64,000 nucleotides of DNA from the NCBI RefSeq assembly GCF_019925205.1, contig NC_083568.1, forward strand, positions 27,960,393 to 28,024,392, read 5' to 3'. Of the stretch, positions 44,448 through 57,740 are shown piece after piece (positions within the stretch are counted from its first letter, which is position 1; the number at the start of each line of letters is the position of its first letter). The position numbers and the translations under genes are program-made. Under the pieces are notes generated by a model, which saw only the letters and a program-made list of their open reading frames with translations, ran no database searches and was not told the origin of the DNA. The stretch comes from Metopolophium dirhodum (Eukaryota; Arthropoda; Insecta; Hemiptera; Aphididae).

Positions 44448-47400
44448 GTAAGTTTTTGGAATTCCAGCCGTACGGCGAATAAGCTATTTTTTTCTGGTTG
44501 CTCAAGCTTATATTGTTAATTTATTGAACGAAAATTAATGTTTAGGACAAACTTAGGAGATCAGAGTAGTTGACTGTTGAATTCATTAGGAGTTATTCAT
44601 CGAAATAATAATCATAAAATAAAAATGTACTATTAATGGAATTTTATTCAATCGTAAAAAAATAATACTGATATTATAGTTTTATTTATTTTATTTGCAA
44701 AAAAGGCCTGTTTTAACATTATGCAATGAAAATGGTTTGTACAGTTTTAAAAAATAAAATTAAACAAGGTTCTTAATGTGTGAGAGACGTCAAATAAAAT
44801 TATACCAACTCCAAGATATTATTATAATCATTTCAGTTTTAAAATAATGACTAATTAAAAAATGGAAATTCTCAATTCAGTAAACAAGTACAGTTGTCTA
44901 GAAGATTGTACTTTATACAAAAATATTAATACATTATTTTCATTGTTTACAGTTTTATTTTTTTTAATCGAAATCTGTAATTTTAGTATTCTGAAAAGTA
45001 CATCGTATTGTACATAAAATAAAAAAAAATGTTAAAATGATTTTTCAAAAGCAAGAATCAGTTAGTAATATAATATGGAACTAACAAAATAAATGATTAG
45101 ATAAACTACTCTTATCACGATTTATTTTTGGAAAATAGGCTTTCTAGTTTTTAGCTTCTACATTATATTATATTATAATATTTTTAACGTTTAATACAAT
45201 TTGTACCTACCTGCAATGGTAAACTATATAATCGAATTCAGTGCTAGGTATGGCAACTTAGTTTTAATATTATTATCTTTTATCTATGACCTAGATGCGG
45301 GACAGTGTTATATTTACCTACATCATAAATCATCCGATCGCTCAAAGTACAAAATAATATAACACATTTAGTACTAAGTTGTATATGTTAAATCTACGGT
45401 TTTGTTCAAAACTGTAATAATGTTTTAAAATATTTAAAACGTAGTTTCGATGCTTTGAGGCTTAAGCTCGAGATCAGTTTGGTAAAATATTTATTTTGCA
45501 TATTATCATCTTTTTTATTATGCCTATAGTAGTTAGTGTATCGACGACTCTGTAATGTGTGACTTACTTTTAATCAATACAAACTACATAATATAATGGT
45601 TTTAATAATAATAATAATAATATAATTGTCTTATAATGTGTACCACGTAATTTAATATGTAACTAATTAAATTAAAATATTTTATAAAAACTAAAAATAT
45701 CAATAATTTGGATAATAATAACAATCTAGTAAATTAATTTAGGAGTCTTAAAAAATGCGTATAAGTAAAGTGCTATTAATATAGGAATCATTAAAACATT
45801 GCAAGTATATTATTATTATTATTAAAACTGACTTTTGTAAAAACTTGTTATAATATTTTGCATAATATTACAATATATTTATTAAAATTATGTAATTTTT
45901 TTTGGAGAAACACTGGTTTTATCTGGAAGAACGATTAAATATAATATTTTATTTAATTGTTATTTATGGACTACAAACATTATGTTGATAATATTATGGT
46001 CTCCAACGTAAAAAATAACTTTTTATTTTTAGGTACTTATACATCGTATAATTTTTTAATTAAATTTATACTCTAATGTCAGGCATTAATGTGAATATTA
46101 GTAGAATGATAAGCTATATTAGATGGAAAATACTAATGAGAGAATTTATTATTCTTAAAAACTTTGATAGGGACGCCTGGAATGAATTTCTGTTTCTACA
46201 AATAAATTAATAAAATATAATTTATTTGTGTTGCGAGTAAATTTAATAATATGCTATCGAATTGTTAAATTAAATATTCTGATACGGCCAGGTGATAATT
46301 TTAACAGTAAATACTTAAAATCACGAATATTATTAAGGTTTTAAAATTATTATTAAAATTATTTTTACTTTTTTGAAAATATTCTAAAGCAAACAATTTT
46401 TCTAAGATTTCTTGATACATAAAAATAACCTGATTTGGAATATAGAAAAAAAGTATAATATTTTTGCAAATAGTTTCTTTATCAGCAAATATCGAATAAT
46501 GTAAGAAAAATATTTTGAAGAACGTTATTAATTATTATAGCCACGTTTACGTGGATAGCTTTGAATGAATCATCTGAAACATCATCAAAACCGTTCATAA
46601 TTTAATGTGTATGATATATTGTTATTTGTATATTTTAACAAAGGTCTAATAATAGAAAATATTGTAGTATTGTTATGATATACAATTTAAAATGTATTGT
46701 TTTCAATTATATTTCTTAGTATAGGTACTATAAAGCAATTGTAATTATTTTTACTTAAGCATATTAAAGAAGAATAAATGTACAGCGATTATAATGAAGT
46801 ATTACATAATAATATGTTTATCGTTATGGGTGTGGGTGAGTACCTAATAGGAAAACGCATTCATAATAATGAATGTCGATTATTAACAATAAAAATGTAT
46901 TATCTTTGTTTGTGAGAATGCATTAATTTCCTTTATAATTATTATTATTGTTATGAACAAAAAAAAAACGCATCATATAAAATCTAAGATTCAATTTATC
47001 GGGAAAATTTCGCACTGCTTAAGGAATAAAAAAAGTAGAAAAAATAATGAGAGATATCAGAGGAATTGAATAATTGGATCGCTACTTTACAGAAAAAATG
47101 TGGAAACGCTTAATAACACGGTCGGATGATCAAACAACTTGTAACCATTCACGTGGATAATTTTGTTTAATAAATTTGAAATAGACGATGAAGAAAATTG
47201 TTAGGCAGATTTTACAAACGAGGTGACTAATTAAGTCAAGTCAAGGTTTTTGAAAACTATAAAAACATTTCACCAAAGCGAACTAGATACAGAGATTATA
47301 TTATGTGGGCGTTTGTTTCGCTTAGCTTACTTCGACGAACTATAATATACGGTGTTATACGATTGTTTTCAAATTTTAAGCAATACGAAATCATTAAATT

Positions 47401-50039
47401 AAATTAAAAAACCAACTCTAGTAGTGACACTCGGTTCGTCGTACTTGGTAATCACAAAAATGAATTTTCCAACATTCGATCTGTGTTTAGTGCTTATAAT
47501 TTACTTTATAATATAGACTGTGGATTTAAGTTTAAAATAACGCTGATGCTTCCCGAGGACTAAAAAAATCATCGTTGAAAAATATCAACAACAGCTATTG
47601 GAATCCGGGAACAAGACAAAAACAATAATGTCAAATCAGTTTAATATGAGGTCCAAATAAAATCAATCCAACTGGTAGTATTTTGTAATCTAATTTGGTA
47701 CCTATACAGCAGAATATAATAAAACGTCTAGGAAACGGTTGATTGTACATTTTAAAAATACCGGTGCATTTTTTTTCGTATTGTTCCAGCTGAATTCTCG
47801 CTGAACGTTTGAAATTAAAATATTCTGAACTAATAACATATTATAATATGCATGCTGCAGGGTCCGTGTGTTTGGGACGAAATCGTTTCTACGAATTTTC
47901 GTTTTTCCCACTTTTTTTTTCCAGTCTCTGGTTTGCATTCGAAGGCTTGTTAAAACCTGTCTTGATTATTCCCCTGTCAATCTCGCAAGCTTTTCCAACA
48001 CAATATCAAATGGGTCGGTATAAAACAAAACCAATAAATAGAGGGCACTACTATCTCCTGCAGAATATGTAACGATCGAAGTTGTTTGATACGGGTTTTA
48101 CAGTACATAAATTTCTAGTGCTCCCGATAAAAAGAGTTAAGGTGGCAAATTACAAACTGGAAACATTTATCTGAGTGACAAAATGGTTTGACATTAGTTT
48201 TATTACTGTGCATATATATGTATATTGTATACCATTCGGAGACAAATCACAGGAAGAGAATAAGGCGTTTTTCGTTTTCGTCGTAGAGAGATTTTTTGTT
48301 GGTCGTCGCGGCCATTATATCAGACACGGATTTTGCAGAAATAATCTTATGACAATAATATGGAAGAAGTAGTGTTTTTATTGGTCGGAAATAATGAAAA
48401 CAGTACAATATATCACATGGTAATATTAATAATTATGACAAATTGTCTCTCATACAAAATAAACTAAAACGCTTTAACTACCAACAAATTTTATTTCAAA
48501 TTGTATAACTAATTGACTTAAAAACGCAGAGAAATTAAACTATTATTTGAATACATTTTACTTTAATTGCAAGAATTACAACTTTTTTAGGGCCCTGAAC
48601 TTTAGACAAGGTATCTCTTACCTATTGGCAGATGTTTAATGACGTTAATGTCTGGTGATTTCGTCTTTTTTGTTTTTATAATTTTTTGAAATGCGATTAG
48701 TCGGAAGTTAAAACTCGATGGTACACTAATATTATTTTTGAATGGTAACAAGAATAATTTAATTAAACATCTATTTAAGCACCGTGCATACATATATATA
48801 ATTTCTGTACGATCTTACAAAACTATGCGTTTCATTAATATTAATTAAATCAGTTATTTTTCATACCCGTTTAATAAAAGATATCATTCAAACGAATTTG
48901 GTTTAGGTTTCTTTACCCATTAATAAATGCATGCCGGAACGATAATGATTTAACTGTTAGTTTTTATAATAATTATAATTTAAATATTATAAAAGCGTAT
49001 GACTGAGATATTTTATATTTTATATTATTATTTAACTTTTTTAAAAAACCATGCGATGCTATCAGATGTAATATCTAAGCTACCGGAAGAACGAGGAATT
49101 AAGATTACGCTTTTGCGCTCAGATAATAATATAATAATAAGTAGTGAGTAAACTGCGAATACACATATTACACATGTGTAATAGATCGTAACAGATTTTG
49201 CGAAAACGTTTAGGTGGTTTATCCTTTATGGTAATTGCATTTTAAGCACAACACGCAACAATTTATATAGATCTAAACATTTTTCACATATTATAATAAC
49301 TGTGCATCAGTTTTTGTTGTTGTTTTAAAAACAAAAAAAAAACTGTTTCAATTGACAATTAAAAAAAGGTTTATAAAATAATATTGTATTGATATATTTT
49401 TTTGAAGTCGTGCATAATGTGAGCTTATTACCACGAATGAGCAACTTTTCTATATCAAAATAATTATAAAAGTACACTCTTAATAGGAGGTAGGACGTAT
49501 TGAATATATATTTCGTGTTTTTGTACAGTTAGAGAAACATTAAATATTTCCATCGCGTGATATATTGTTCTTAAATGGCTATTGCTTATTAATTCAATAT
49601 AATATTATGTATATTTGTATCATTAGAAAAAGTCGAGAAAAACTATAATGTATATTTTATTTAACATAAAATATTGTTTCTTAACACATTTTGTATAGTG
49701 TAAACAATCAATAAATCAACGAGATACAAAAAACTATTCAAAATTGCATATTGCATTATATACATATAAAATGCATGTTGCATTTCAACGAATTGTGAAA
49801 AGGATGTTATTATAAAAAATAGAAAATACCTACATAAAGAAACCTACACAACACAGTATCTTGTACGACTATTTTTTTTTACATATTATAGTTTTAAGGT
49901 GCTTTTTTTGTTTATTTTTTGTTAAAGTGCTTTGAATTATTTTCCCGAACTGAAATGTGCATGAACATTGGATATTAATAAACCGAATTGAGAATTGAGA
50001 AGCATTTGAATTTCGGACGATCGGAGTAGTGCTGCAAAC
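44448..50039. other. long AT-rich non-coding stretch
   Basis: No gene supported across 5.6 kb. An (AAT)n tract lies at about 45606-45621 and an (ATT)n tract at about 45810-45823. Frames at 47702-47938 (minus), 47809-48072, 48175-48372 and 48602-48793 (minus) have no recognisable domains. A CCACGTTTACGTGG palindrome occurs at about 46542. Intronic or intergenic sequence is the likely nature. Confidence 0.5.
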
Positions 50040-51040
50040 CAGGGACTGGAACCTTTATGATTTTATCGGTTTGGGTTTAGATTTCGGTTCTCAAACATCC
50101 AAAATTTCGGTTCCGGTTCTGGTTTTGGTTTTCAAAAATATAAAATGTCGGTTCCGGTTTCGGTTAATACCGGTTTTACCCCTTTATGTTTGACTTTTGC
50201 TTTTTATTTTATTATCAGTTAAGTACTGTATAAAAAAATTAACATATTAAGAACCTTTATTTAATGGCAGGTATTAATGGTAATTAAGTGTACTTATTTC
50301 AGAGTTTAGGTAATATAATATTATTAAAACTAAGACTATAAAAGATATACTATTATATTAAATAATTTACTGACTGTTTATGGAAGTTTCACTATACCAT
50401 TGAATTTTAAACATTGTAAGATTTAAAAAAAAACATAACTGGTTATAATACGTATATTGTATATGACTAGCGAAACCTAAATTATAATATATTTTAACTT
50501 TAACTAATAGACAATACCCACATTAGTTATTTAATATTATAACTTACTGCAGCCCTGTAAGCATATTAGTTAGGGAACAATTTGTAAGACAACTTACTCT
50601 GAAACACTTATAAACGTACAAATTGTTATTATTTTTAGAAATTCTACATTAGTTATTGCGAATTGCGATTTTCGATTCAATAATAATTGAACGCAGGTAG
50701 GTACCGGACTTGTTATAGATTACATGGAAATTAGAATTTGGATTTTTGGAATTTGTTTTATGACAATTCTGCTAAACACATAATAATATTATTATTTCTT
50801 AGTATTGATAAACTTTTATAGATCTATGGTTTTATAATTATATATTATTACTAATAAGTAGTAATAGCTAACTTTAAAATTATATTTTACCTACTCATAT
50901 AGATAAAATATCCATTGGATTTTAGAACCGAAAAAAACCAAAAAAACCTCCACATCAAAATATAGGTTTCGGTTCGTCAAAAAATGTAATTAAGGGTTCC
51001 GGTCCAAAACCGGTCAATTTCGGTACGGTTCCAGTCCCTG
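50040..51040. mobile_element. complete 1001-bp non-autonomous hAT-like element
   Basis: CAGGGACTGGAACC at the left end and its exact inverse GGTTCCAGTCCCTG at the right end (14/14). Flanking 8-bp duplications are CTGCAAAC (50032-50039) and CTGCGAAC (51041-51048), with one mismatch. Subterminal blocks of GGTTCCGGTTCTGGTTTTGG (50114 on) and inverse copies near 50925-51025 mirror each other. The 750-bp interior is AT-rich with no transposase ORF, so mobilisation would have needed a transposase from elsewhere. Confidence 0.88.
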
Positions 51041-51179
51041 CTGCGAACATTTATAGCCGTGCATCTCAAGACCGTAGTAACACTTCTGGAGATGTAAATC
51101 TGTGCACAAAAAAAGTGAAAATAAAAGAAAAAGATAACCTTTTATATACATTTTACTGTACCTAATGCAATGGATGAAA

Positions 51180-51333
51180 AATGAAAACAGTCCGTCACGC
51201 GACGACGGTGTTCTCTTTAATATTTTTAATCTCATAACGCCGCCGAAGACTTCACGCGATCGACGCAGCGGCGGGGGAGGGGGATTATATGGGATCGATT
51301 CGGCGAAAGACGACAATGAGACGTAACAGCAAT

Positions 51334-51366
<33 letters not shown>

Positions 51367-52260
51367 AATAATAATAATAATAACGATAAATCGTAATAAT
51401 AATAATATTATAATTTACCGGGCTAATAGAGGCGCGCGAGATACACCGCCGTCGTCGGATACCATGGTCGCGCGCGGTCGTCGCGGTTCCGGAAAAGTCC
51501 GCTACGCCGCGCCACCGGTTGCGCGAAACTCGCTCGGCGCGATTCCACCACCGCGGCGGTGCGGGCCGGGCGGGAAAAAAAGCTCGCCGCCGAATCATTT
51601 CCTACCCCGCCGTCGAACGCGAGCGCCGGTCTCGCACGTCTGTCCGTTCGCGTTTTTCGTCCGCCGTCGAGATCGTCGTCGCGTGCCCCTCGATATTATA
51701 TTATATTATTATAATAATATTATAATATTGTCCTATCGTCGTCGTCGTCGTCGTCGCGCGCGTGTAAAACGTTTGCTCGTTTTCGTCCGGTGTGTTAATT
51801 TTGGTTTTTTTTGTGGTTTTTTTTATTTTTTTTAAAAGAAACTTTGTTCGCCCTCGTCCGGAAAAACCGAAATCGTTTCGCGAGTGTGCGTGTCCGTTTG
51901 TGTTTAGTTTGGTGTTTTTTTTTGTCCACTGCTCGGAACCCGCGGAGACCTGTGCTGCACAGCGCACTGCCCCCGCCATGACGTCCGCTCCGCAATGCTC
52001 CGGACTCTGAGAGAGGTCAGTTGTTGTTGTTGTTGTCGTAAACGCCGACTTCCGGCCATATCCGGTGCGCAGGTTTTCGGGCATGGGCTGCGAATTCGTC
52101 GGGAAAATCGAGCGTGTACGGCCGTTGACGCGTCTCCGTGGTGGGCCGCGGCGTCCACATTTAAGAAAAATATCTTAAAATATGATTGTGTGGACACGAC
52201 GGTTGCGATGCTCGAAAGACTGTTAATAGCTGCGGCGACGTTGCCCGAATCTTACAAGCT
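51180..52260. promoter_or_regulatory. CpG island; candidate promoter with untranslated first exon
   Basis: This is the most GC- and CpG-rich kilobase of the window, unlike the AT-rich DNA on both sides. It includes GCGCGAAACTCGCTCGGCGC at about 51521, clusters of CGTCGTCGTC (51739-51755) and T-rich/CpG-rich leader-like sequence at 51770-51970. Every frame on both strands is open for long runs only because of GC bias: Arg/Pro/Ser-rich translations with microsatellite-derived poly-Thr or poly-Tyr. A short ATG frame MTSAPQCSGL at 51978-52010 looks like an upstream ORF, and GTCAGT at 52016 is a weak possible donor. The direction of transcription and the gene served are not determinable here. Confidence 0.45.
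51329..51382. repeat. compound (CAA)n(TAA)n microsatellite
   Basis: About 12 CAA units (51329-51363) run directly into about 6 ATA/TAA units (51364-51382), at the edge of the CpG island. It produces the artefactual Cys/Tyr-rich minus-strand frame 51014-51598. Confidence 0.95.
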
Positions 52261-55130
52261 CCATATTATTATTATAAACTATACTTCCGTAAAACTATGA
52301 TAGGTATTTATAATATTTTTATAAATCACAAAGGTATTTTTTTCGCGAAAATTGTAGTTAACGACACACACATACACACGTATGGAGACAGATCGATATA
52401 ACAATATATATTATATACATACGGAATAACAAATCGGAAGAAAAAAACACAATCTTTATAAAAGTTTATGCGTATAAAAACTTACAAATGAGTTTTTTCT
52501 CTATTCTGCTGCGAGTTTACCGACACAAGCGATTCGGTCGTATAAAAACTTTTTCACACGATCGCCACACTATAAACTGGCCGCCGTCCCTCCTCTCCAT
52601 CCCACGAAGAATGCCTTTTGAACGTCGATGGCTGTCGGCGTAAACTATTAAGGGGGGTAGGTTTTAACAATCCTAAGAGATGCGTGTCCGGCTATAATAA
52701 TTTACATCGCTTTTCGCAGGAATACAACCGCAACGAGTTTGAAAAATTTTAAACGCCGCGGAAAAAAAACCCGCAAACGTCTATCGGAGAGAGCGTTTTA
52801 TCCTTTTCCGAGTACATGGGGGGTTTTTCTGACATAAATTGTTGTCACCAATTTTTATATTTAAAAACCCTTATTTTTGACAACGCGTTTCACGATAGAG
52901 CTTACATTTTAAAAGTTTTTGGTTGAGACGTGTGTCGCATAAATGACTCGTTGTGATGGCATAAAGCTGGTTTGTACCAATTACATATTGTGTATCGTTT
53001 GTATTTAATAAAAAATACACGCTAAAAAATATGAACTATTCGGCGGGTTAACAACTAGCTACTTCAGAACAGTGAGCAACAAAATCAATTTTCTACGGCT
53101 ATTATAATATAGTAGGTGCTTGATAGAGTGAAAACTAAATAATACAATTTTGATTTCTTAAAATGTATGGACTATTTTATATTTTAACTGGCTCTGATAG
53201 GGTGACCTGAGTTAGCCCTATTATCGAAAACATTTTTTTTTTATTATTTAGTTTGAACAAAACAAACGAAAATACGCTTTACTAATTAATTTGTAATTAT
53301 ATCTTCACACAAAGACTGTTTACGATTAATTCTAATACTTGTGTAGCGTATCAAGGGAAAATAATCAGTTATAATTACTAATATTATTTAATTATTATCG
53401 TAAGTTGATAATTTTTACAAATATAATTAATATTATGGTGTAATGCTGGTTAAGAGGTGTAAAACGTTTGAATAGAAATTTAAAAAGTACAAATAGAAAA
53501 CTAATTAAACTTAAAATAAATGCATTTTGAACTTTAATTCACCAAACATAAAAAAATAGAAATTTAATTCGTTGATTTAAGTTGTATGATATTATTTAGG
53601 GACTATGAAAATAAATATAATACCTACGTGCTACATACATTAAATATTATATCAAATCCATAAGAGTGTATCATTAACCACTTTAAAAATAATTACTATT
53701 ATGTACCTACGTATACTAGGAATAAGAGCATTTTAATAAATAATATTCCTCGTCAAAATTATTATGTATTTATGTATGTTCGATTGTATAGAATTTGCAG
53801 TGACCAGGGATGAATATATTCTATAGATAATTGTGGTATAAGAAGCATAAAATAATTTTACTGCACTGTAACTATTTAGGTTTTACAAACTACTTTTAGA
53901 ATAGGTTCAAACTTTTCGAACTGTAAATGATCGATTTACATCAATTTCATCAATAAATAGTATTTGAATTAGATGTTGTAAAACACAAAAAATTACTATC
54001 CATATTCATATTATATTGATTGTATATAATTATTAATATTATTAAATTTGAATATTTGACCGATTTGAAATTAAAGCTATTACCTTAGCTCAGATCAATA
54101 TTATTCTACAAAATATATTATAATTGATAAGCGTAAGAATAGTTTTATGGACTAAAATATAAAATAAAATGTATTAAGCTTTAAATATTTTATAGTTTTC
54201 CACGTAATAACAAGTAATCTTCAATAATAGGAAATATAAAACTAATTTCTGATGAATTAATTACTTTAAAAAAAAAATTGAATCAGTAATTTATCATATT
54301 TTACATTGATATATTGCGGAATTTATAATGTTATGCATTTTACGAACACTAAATTCTACGCAAAACGTTTTAACATGTTTTCTGTTATATTAATAATTGA
54401 TTAATATTGTGTTGGTTTTCAAGTAATGCAAAATGTGTTTCACTAGTTGTACATAATTTATGACACAAAGAACATGAAATAAATGCGACAATATATTTAT
54501 ATGAATAAAGGATAAAACATATAACAAAAACTTAAGTGCGAATATTTTTATTTTTTGAACATAATTTTCTGGTTAATTTTCTGGTTGACCATCTCAACAT
54601 CGAACTTTAAATCCACTTATAAAAATACTATAAATCAATGTAAAACGAATCTACCTATTATTTATTTATTATGGCTGCATTAGTTTTTATTATACGGCGC
54701 GGCAGTGTATTTGAGTATTTGAAAACTAGTATGTCTTTATTATATTATTATACGTTTTGACAAATGGATTAGTGAGAGATATATTATTATTATATGTACA
54801 ATAGCGTTGTTTTTATTGATGCGAGTGACATGAAAAGCAAGATTAATTTTAAAGAAAATAATGTACTCAATATCTATATAATATGGTGTACAATCTAATA
54901 TAGTATTTGGTTTCTTATTCTTAAATAAACCCTCAGTCATAGAGTATAATATAATATAATAAAATATTATTAAACCATTTAAACATGCAGCGCGCGCGTT
55001 TAAAAAGTTAAAGCAACGATTTTATTTTATTTTATTTTAACCTTACTTTTTTCCTACTTATAATTCAATCGAATACAAGTTATTTACGTTTTACAATATT
55101 ATTTAATGAATAGTTGGTACTATTTGCATG
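52261..55130. other. non-coding stretch flanking the CpG island
   Basis: A moderately GC-rich tail reaches about 52830 (CTGGCCGCCGTCCCTCCTC at 52578), then AT-rich sequence. No gene, repeat terminus or RNA recognised. An imperfect TTTTA repeat lies at 55020-55038. Confidence 0.45.
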
Positions 55131-55640
55131 GTGTAAGGTGTCGAAGGTGCACACAATGCACGTGCATAATTTATTATTTTCCTCGGAACGTTTCATGTTT
55201 AACCTCATACCCAGTTGTCCGTCGTCAAAAGACATTTAATTATTAATTTAGTTTTTTATAATAAAATGTTGTTAACCAACAACAACTGTCGTCCGTCCGT
55301 CCCGTTTCATTCGATCAGTTGCAGGGCACACAATGACCGCGGCTACCGCGCGAATAATAGTGCAACCCCAACATCATTAGTGGATAATAATAATTATACA
55401 AATTACACGAGTACTGAAGGGTACTTTGAATATAAGAGGGGGGACTTTGCATTCAGAAATAATAGTAATAATAATAATGATAATACGACCGTGGCATATA
55501 GCTGCTGCAGCGCGTTGTAATATTTTTCTACGTGTATATTATTATTATTATTTTCATTCGCATATGTATTTGCGCGCGCACGTTTTTTGACGGCAGTCCA
55601 AACACAATATTATTTAGGCGTGTCCTTCAAAGACGCATGT
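55131..55640. other. CpG-rich patch, possible regulatory element
   Basis: It includes CGTCCGTCCGTCCCG (about 55290), GACCGCGGCTACCGCGCG (about 55335), GCTGCTGCAGCGCG (about 55500) and GCGCGCGCACG (about 55572), with TCAGTTGCAG at 55316 as a possible initiator-like string. The 55215-55520 frame is Asn-rich from (AAT)n and (AAC)-like tracts and is not considered a gene. Confidence 0.3.
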
Positions 55641-57289
55641 ATACAATTTTATTTATGAAAATTCTATAGGTTTAGGACCCTTTTTATACCGTCACATCTA
55701 TACATCACATGAGATATGTCATATATACTAGTATAGTGTACGCTTTGTATTGTAGTAGTTGTACACACAATAAAAATAATAATAATATAATATACGCGAT
55801 GTGGTGTTCAATAATTTGATCGCATGTAATATGAGATTAAATGTTACGAGTTTACACGTCACAGTTGTAGGCACAGTGTACTTACGTTCCGTGTTGTTTT
55901 AAAATATCCAAAATTAACCCATTTTATACATTACACATATACTGTAAAATAATTTCGCATTTTTTCAGCGACGTATGTAGTTGTAGTATAGAGCACAAAC
56001 TAGATAGTAACAATAATAATATTGTGTCGCGTGTAACATCGTGTGTGTTTATAAATCAACTCGTTGTGCGGTAGGTAGTTACTGTTCGCTGCCGTGTAGT
56101 TACCTCCCTTAATATTATACCGGTGCAGTATCGTTAAGACTGTACAGGACGACAGTGTGTAGAATCCCATTTTTAAGTCCGGACTGGAAATAAATGGTTT
56201 CAGTAGGTAACAGTTTTATGGACTTGTTATAAATTGTCGTTCTAGGTACCTACTGTTTCGGAGTTGAACAAACAAATAATACGAAACTAATAATATCCCA
56301 ATAAGACGCGTATTACTAACTCAGTAAGGCCCGGAAGTGTGTGTTCTGAAAACAACCGAAATATGCATACATTTATGCGTGATTAAAAGCACAGGAACAT
56401 GCTTTAAAATATGCCCTTCAATTATTTGTGTACAATGTATAGGTACATAATATCTATACATGAGTAAAAAAAACAAAACGTTTTGTACGCTTTAGTTAAG
56501 ACTGGTAATTGAAAATATAATTTTTTTATGCATTTAAAAATAAAACTTATATTTTAAATAGAAAATTATAATAAGTAATACAGGTTAGGTTAGGTAACTT
56601 ATAATATTTGTTTCTCTGGCATTACAATTTATACAATCAAAGATTTTGATAAATGTTCAATTAATGTAAAAAAGTGCCGGTTATTATAGGCCAATATCTA
56701 TGTTTTTGTACACCGAAAAGCTCCCCTTCGCGTCAACTAATAATATTGGGTGCAAATTAAAAATAATATAATAAAAAAATCAAACATAATAGGTAGGTAT
56801 CATTTAGTTAAAAAATATACGGGTCCGTTTAGCCATCAATCAGACCCATTATCGGGCCGCCGCCAGACATAATTATAATATGTACATTTTATATTTTGTC
56901 ATTAAAATGCCTTTTAAGAGTAATTCATTCAGACGATTGCAACATATATAATATATTAATATTATATCAAACGTAATATATATATGTATATTATATAATA
57001 TATAGTCAAATGTGTAGTTTATCTAGCAATTTTTTGGTCTATTCAGTGAAAACATCCATTTTAACTTCCGGGCTCTTAATAATTATCTGTATCGATACAA
57101 TTTTATGGTTTTTATAGTTTCTACTTCCCCTAGTATTTTAATATCGTCATGCCTACCAATTATTTTACACTATACATTTTGAAGAAAACGTTGGCAACAC
57201 AATAATATAGGTACTTACGTCGATCATTGTCGGTGACCTATGGCAAAACAAAATATGCGTTTAGACCATCGTTTTCGGTATTTCATGTA
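55641..57289. other. AT-rich non-coding stretch
   Basis: Nothing supported. A GC-richer snippet at 56820-56870 (ATCGGGCCGCCGCCAGAC) is unassigned. Confidence 0.45.
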
Positions 57290-57740
57290 TATATCGGCGA
57301 CGGGTATCTTCGTCGTATCGAGATTAAATATTTAAAATTCGGTAGAAAAAGAAAAGAAAATATGTAGCAGGTACACGGTCGGGGACTTACACGCACCTAC
57401 CCCGCGCGCGCTTACAAAAATAATACACGTTGTCGTCAATATATTATAGTATTTCTATTACGCGTTTACTCATTATTTATTTATGATTTCCCTTCCAGTT
57501 TCTCTGCTCGCGCCCACATCATTCTCTCCGCCGTTTTCGCCCGCCTTTATCAAATCTCGCGAAACGGGAAGGCAATTTTACGAGGAACATCAATCCGCGT
57601 CCCGTGTCGTCGGGCCTGTGTGCCTCTTCTCTGAAAGATCAGCGGGTGCTCGGCGCGTTTTATTTTACGACGACGAGGTGTGTGTTTTGTTTTTTTTCAA
57701 ACATCGAAATGATTCATGCCCATTGAATATTACGGTATAG
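57290..57740. other. CpG-rich patch, possible regulatory element
   Basis: CCCCGCGCGCGCTTAC (about 57401) and GTGCTCGGCGCG (about 57645) mark it. An ATG frame 57483-57740 begins MISLPVSLLAPTSFSPPFSP; it is open through the patch but unrecognised, and its C-terminus is a poly-T-derived run. It may be part of a first exon or chance. Confidence 0.3.

Noticed and set aside
51014..52300. Long overlapping frames on both strands (up to 194 codons)
   Set aside because: They arise from GC/CpG bias and the (CAA)n(TAA)n and CGTCGTC tracts. Translations are Arg/Pro/Ser- or Cys/Tyr-repeat rich, with several frames open at once and no domain.
56582..56598. GGTTAGGTTAGG as interstitial insect telomere repeat (TTAGG)
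   Set aside because: Only two to three units, consistent with chance. No array.
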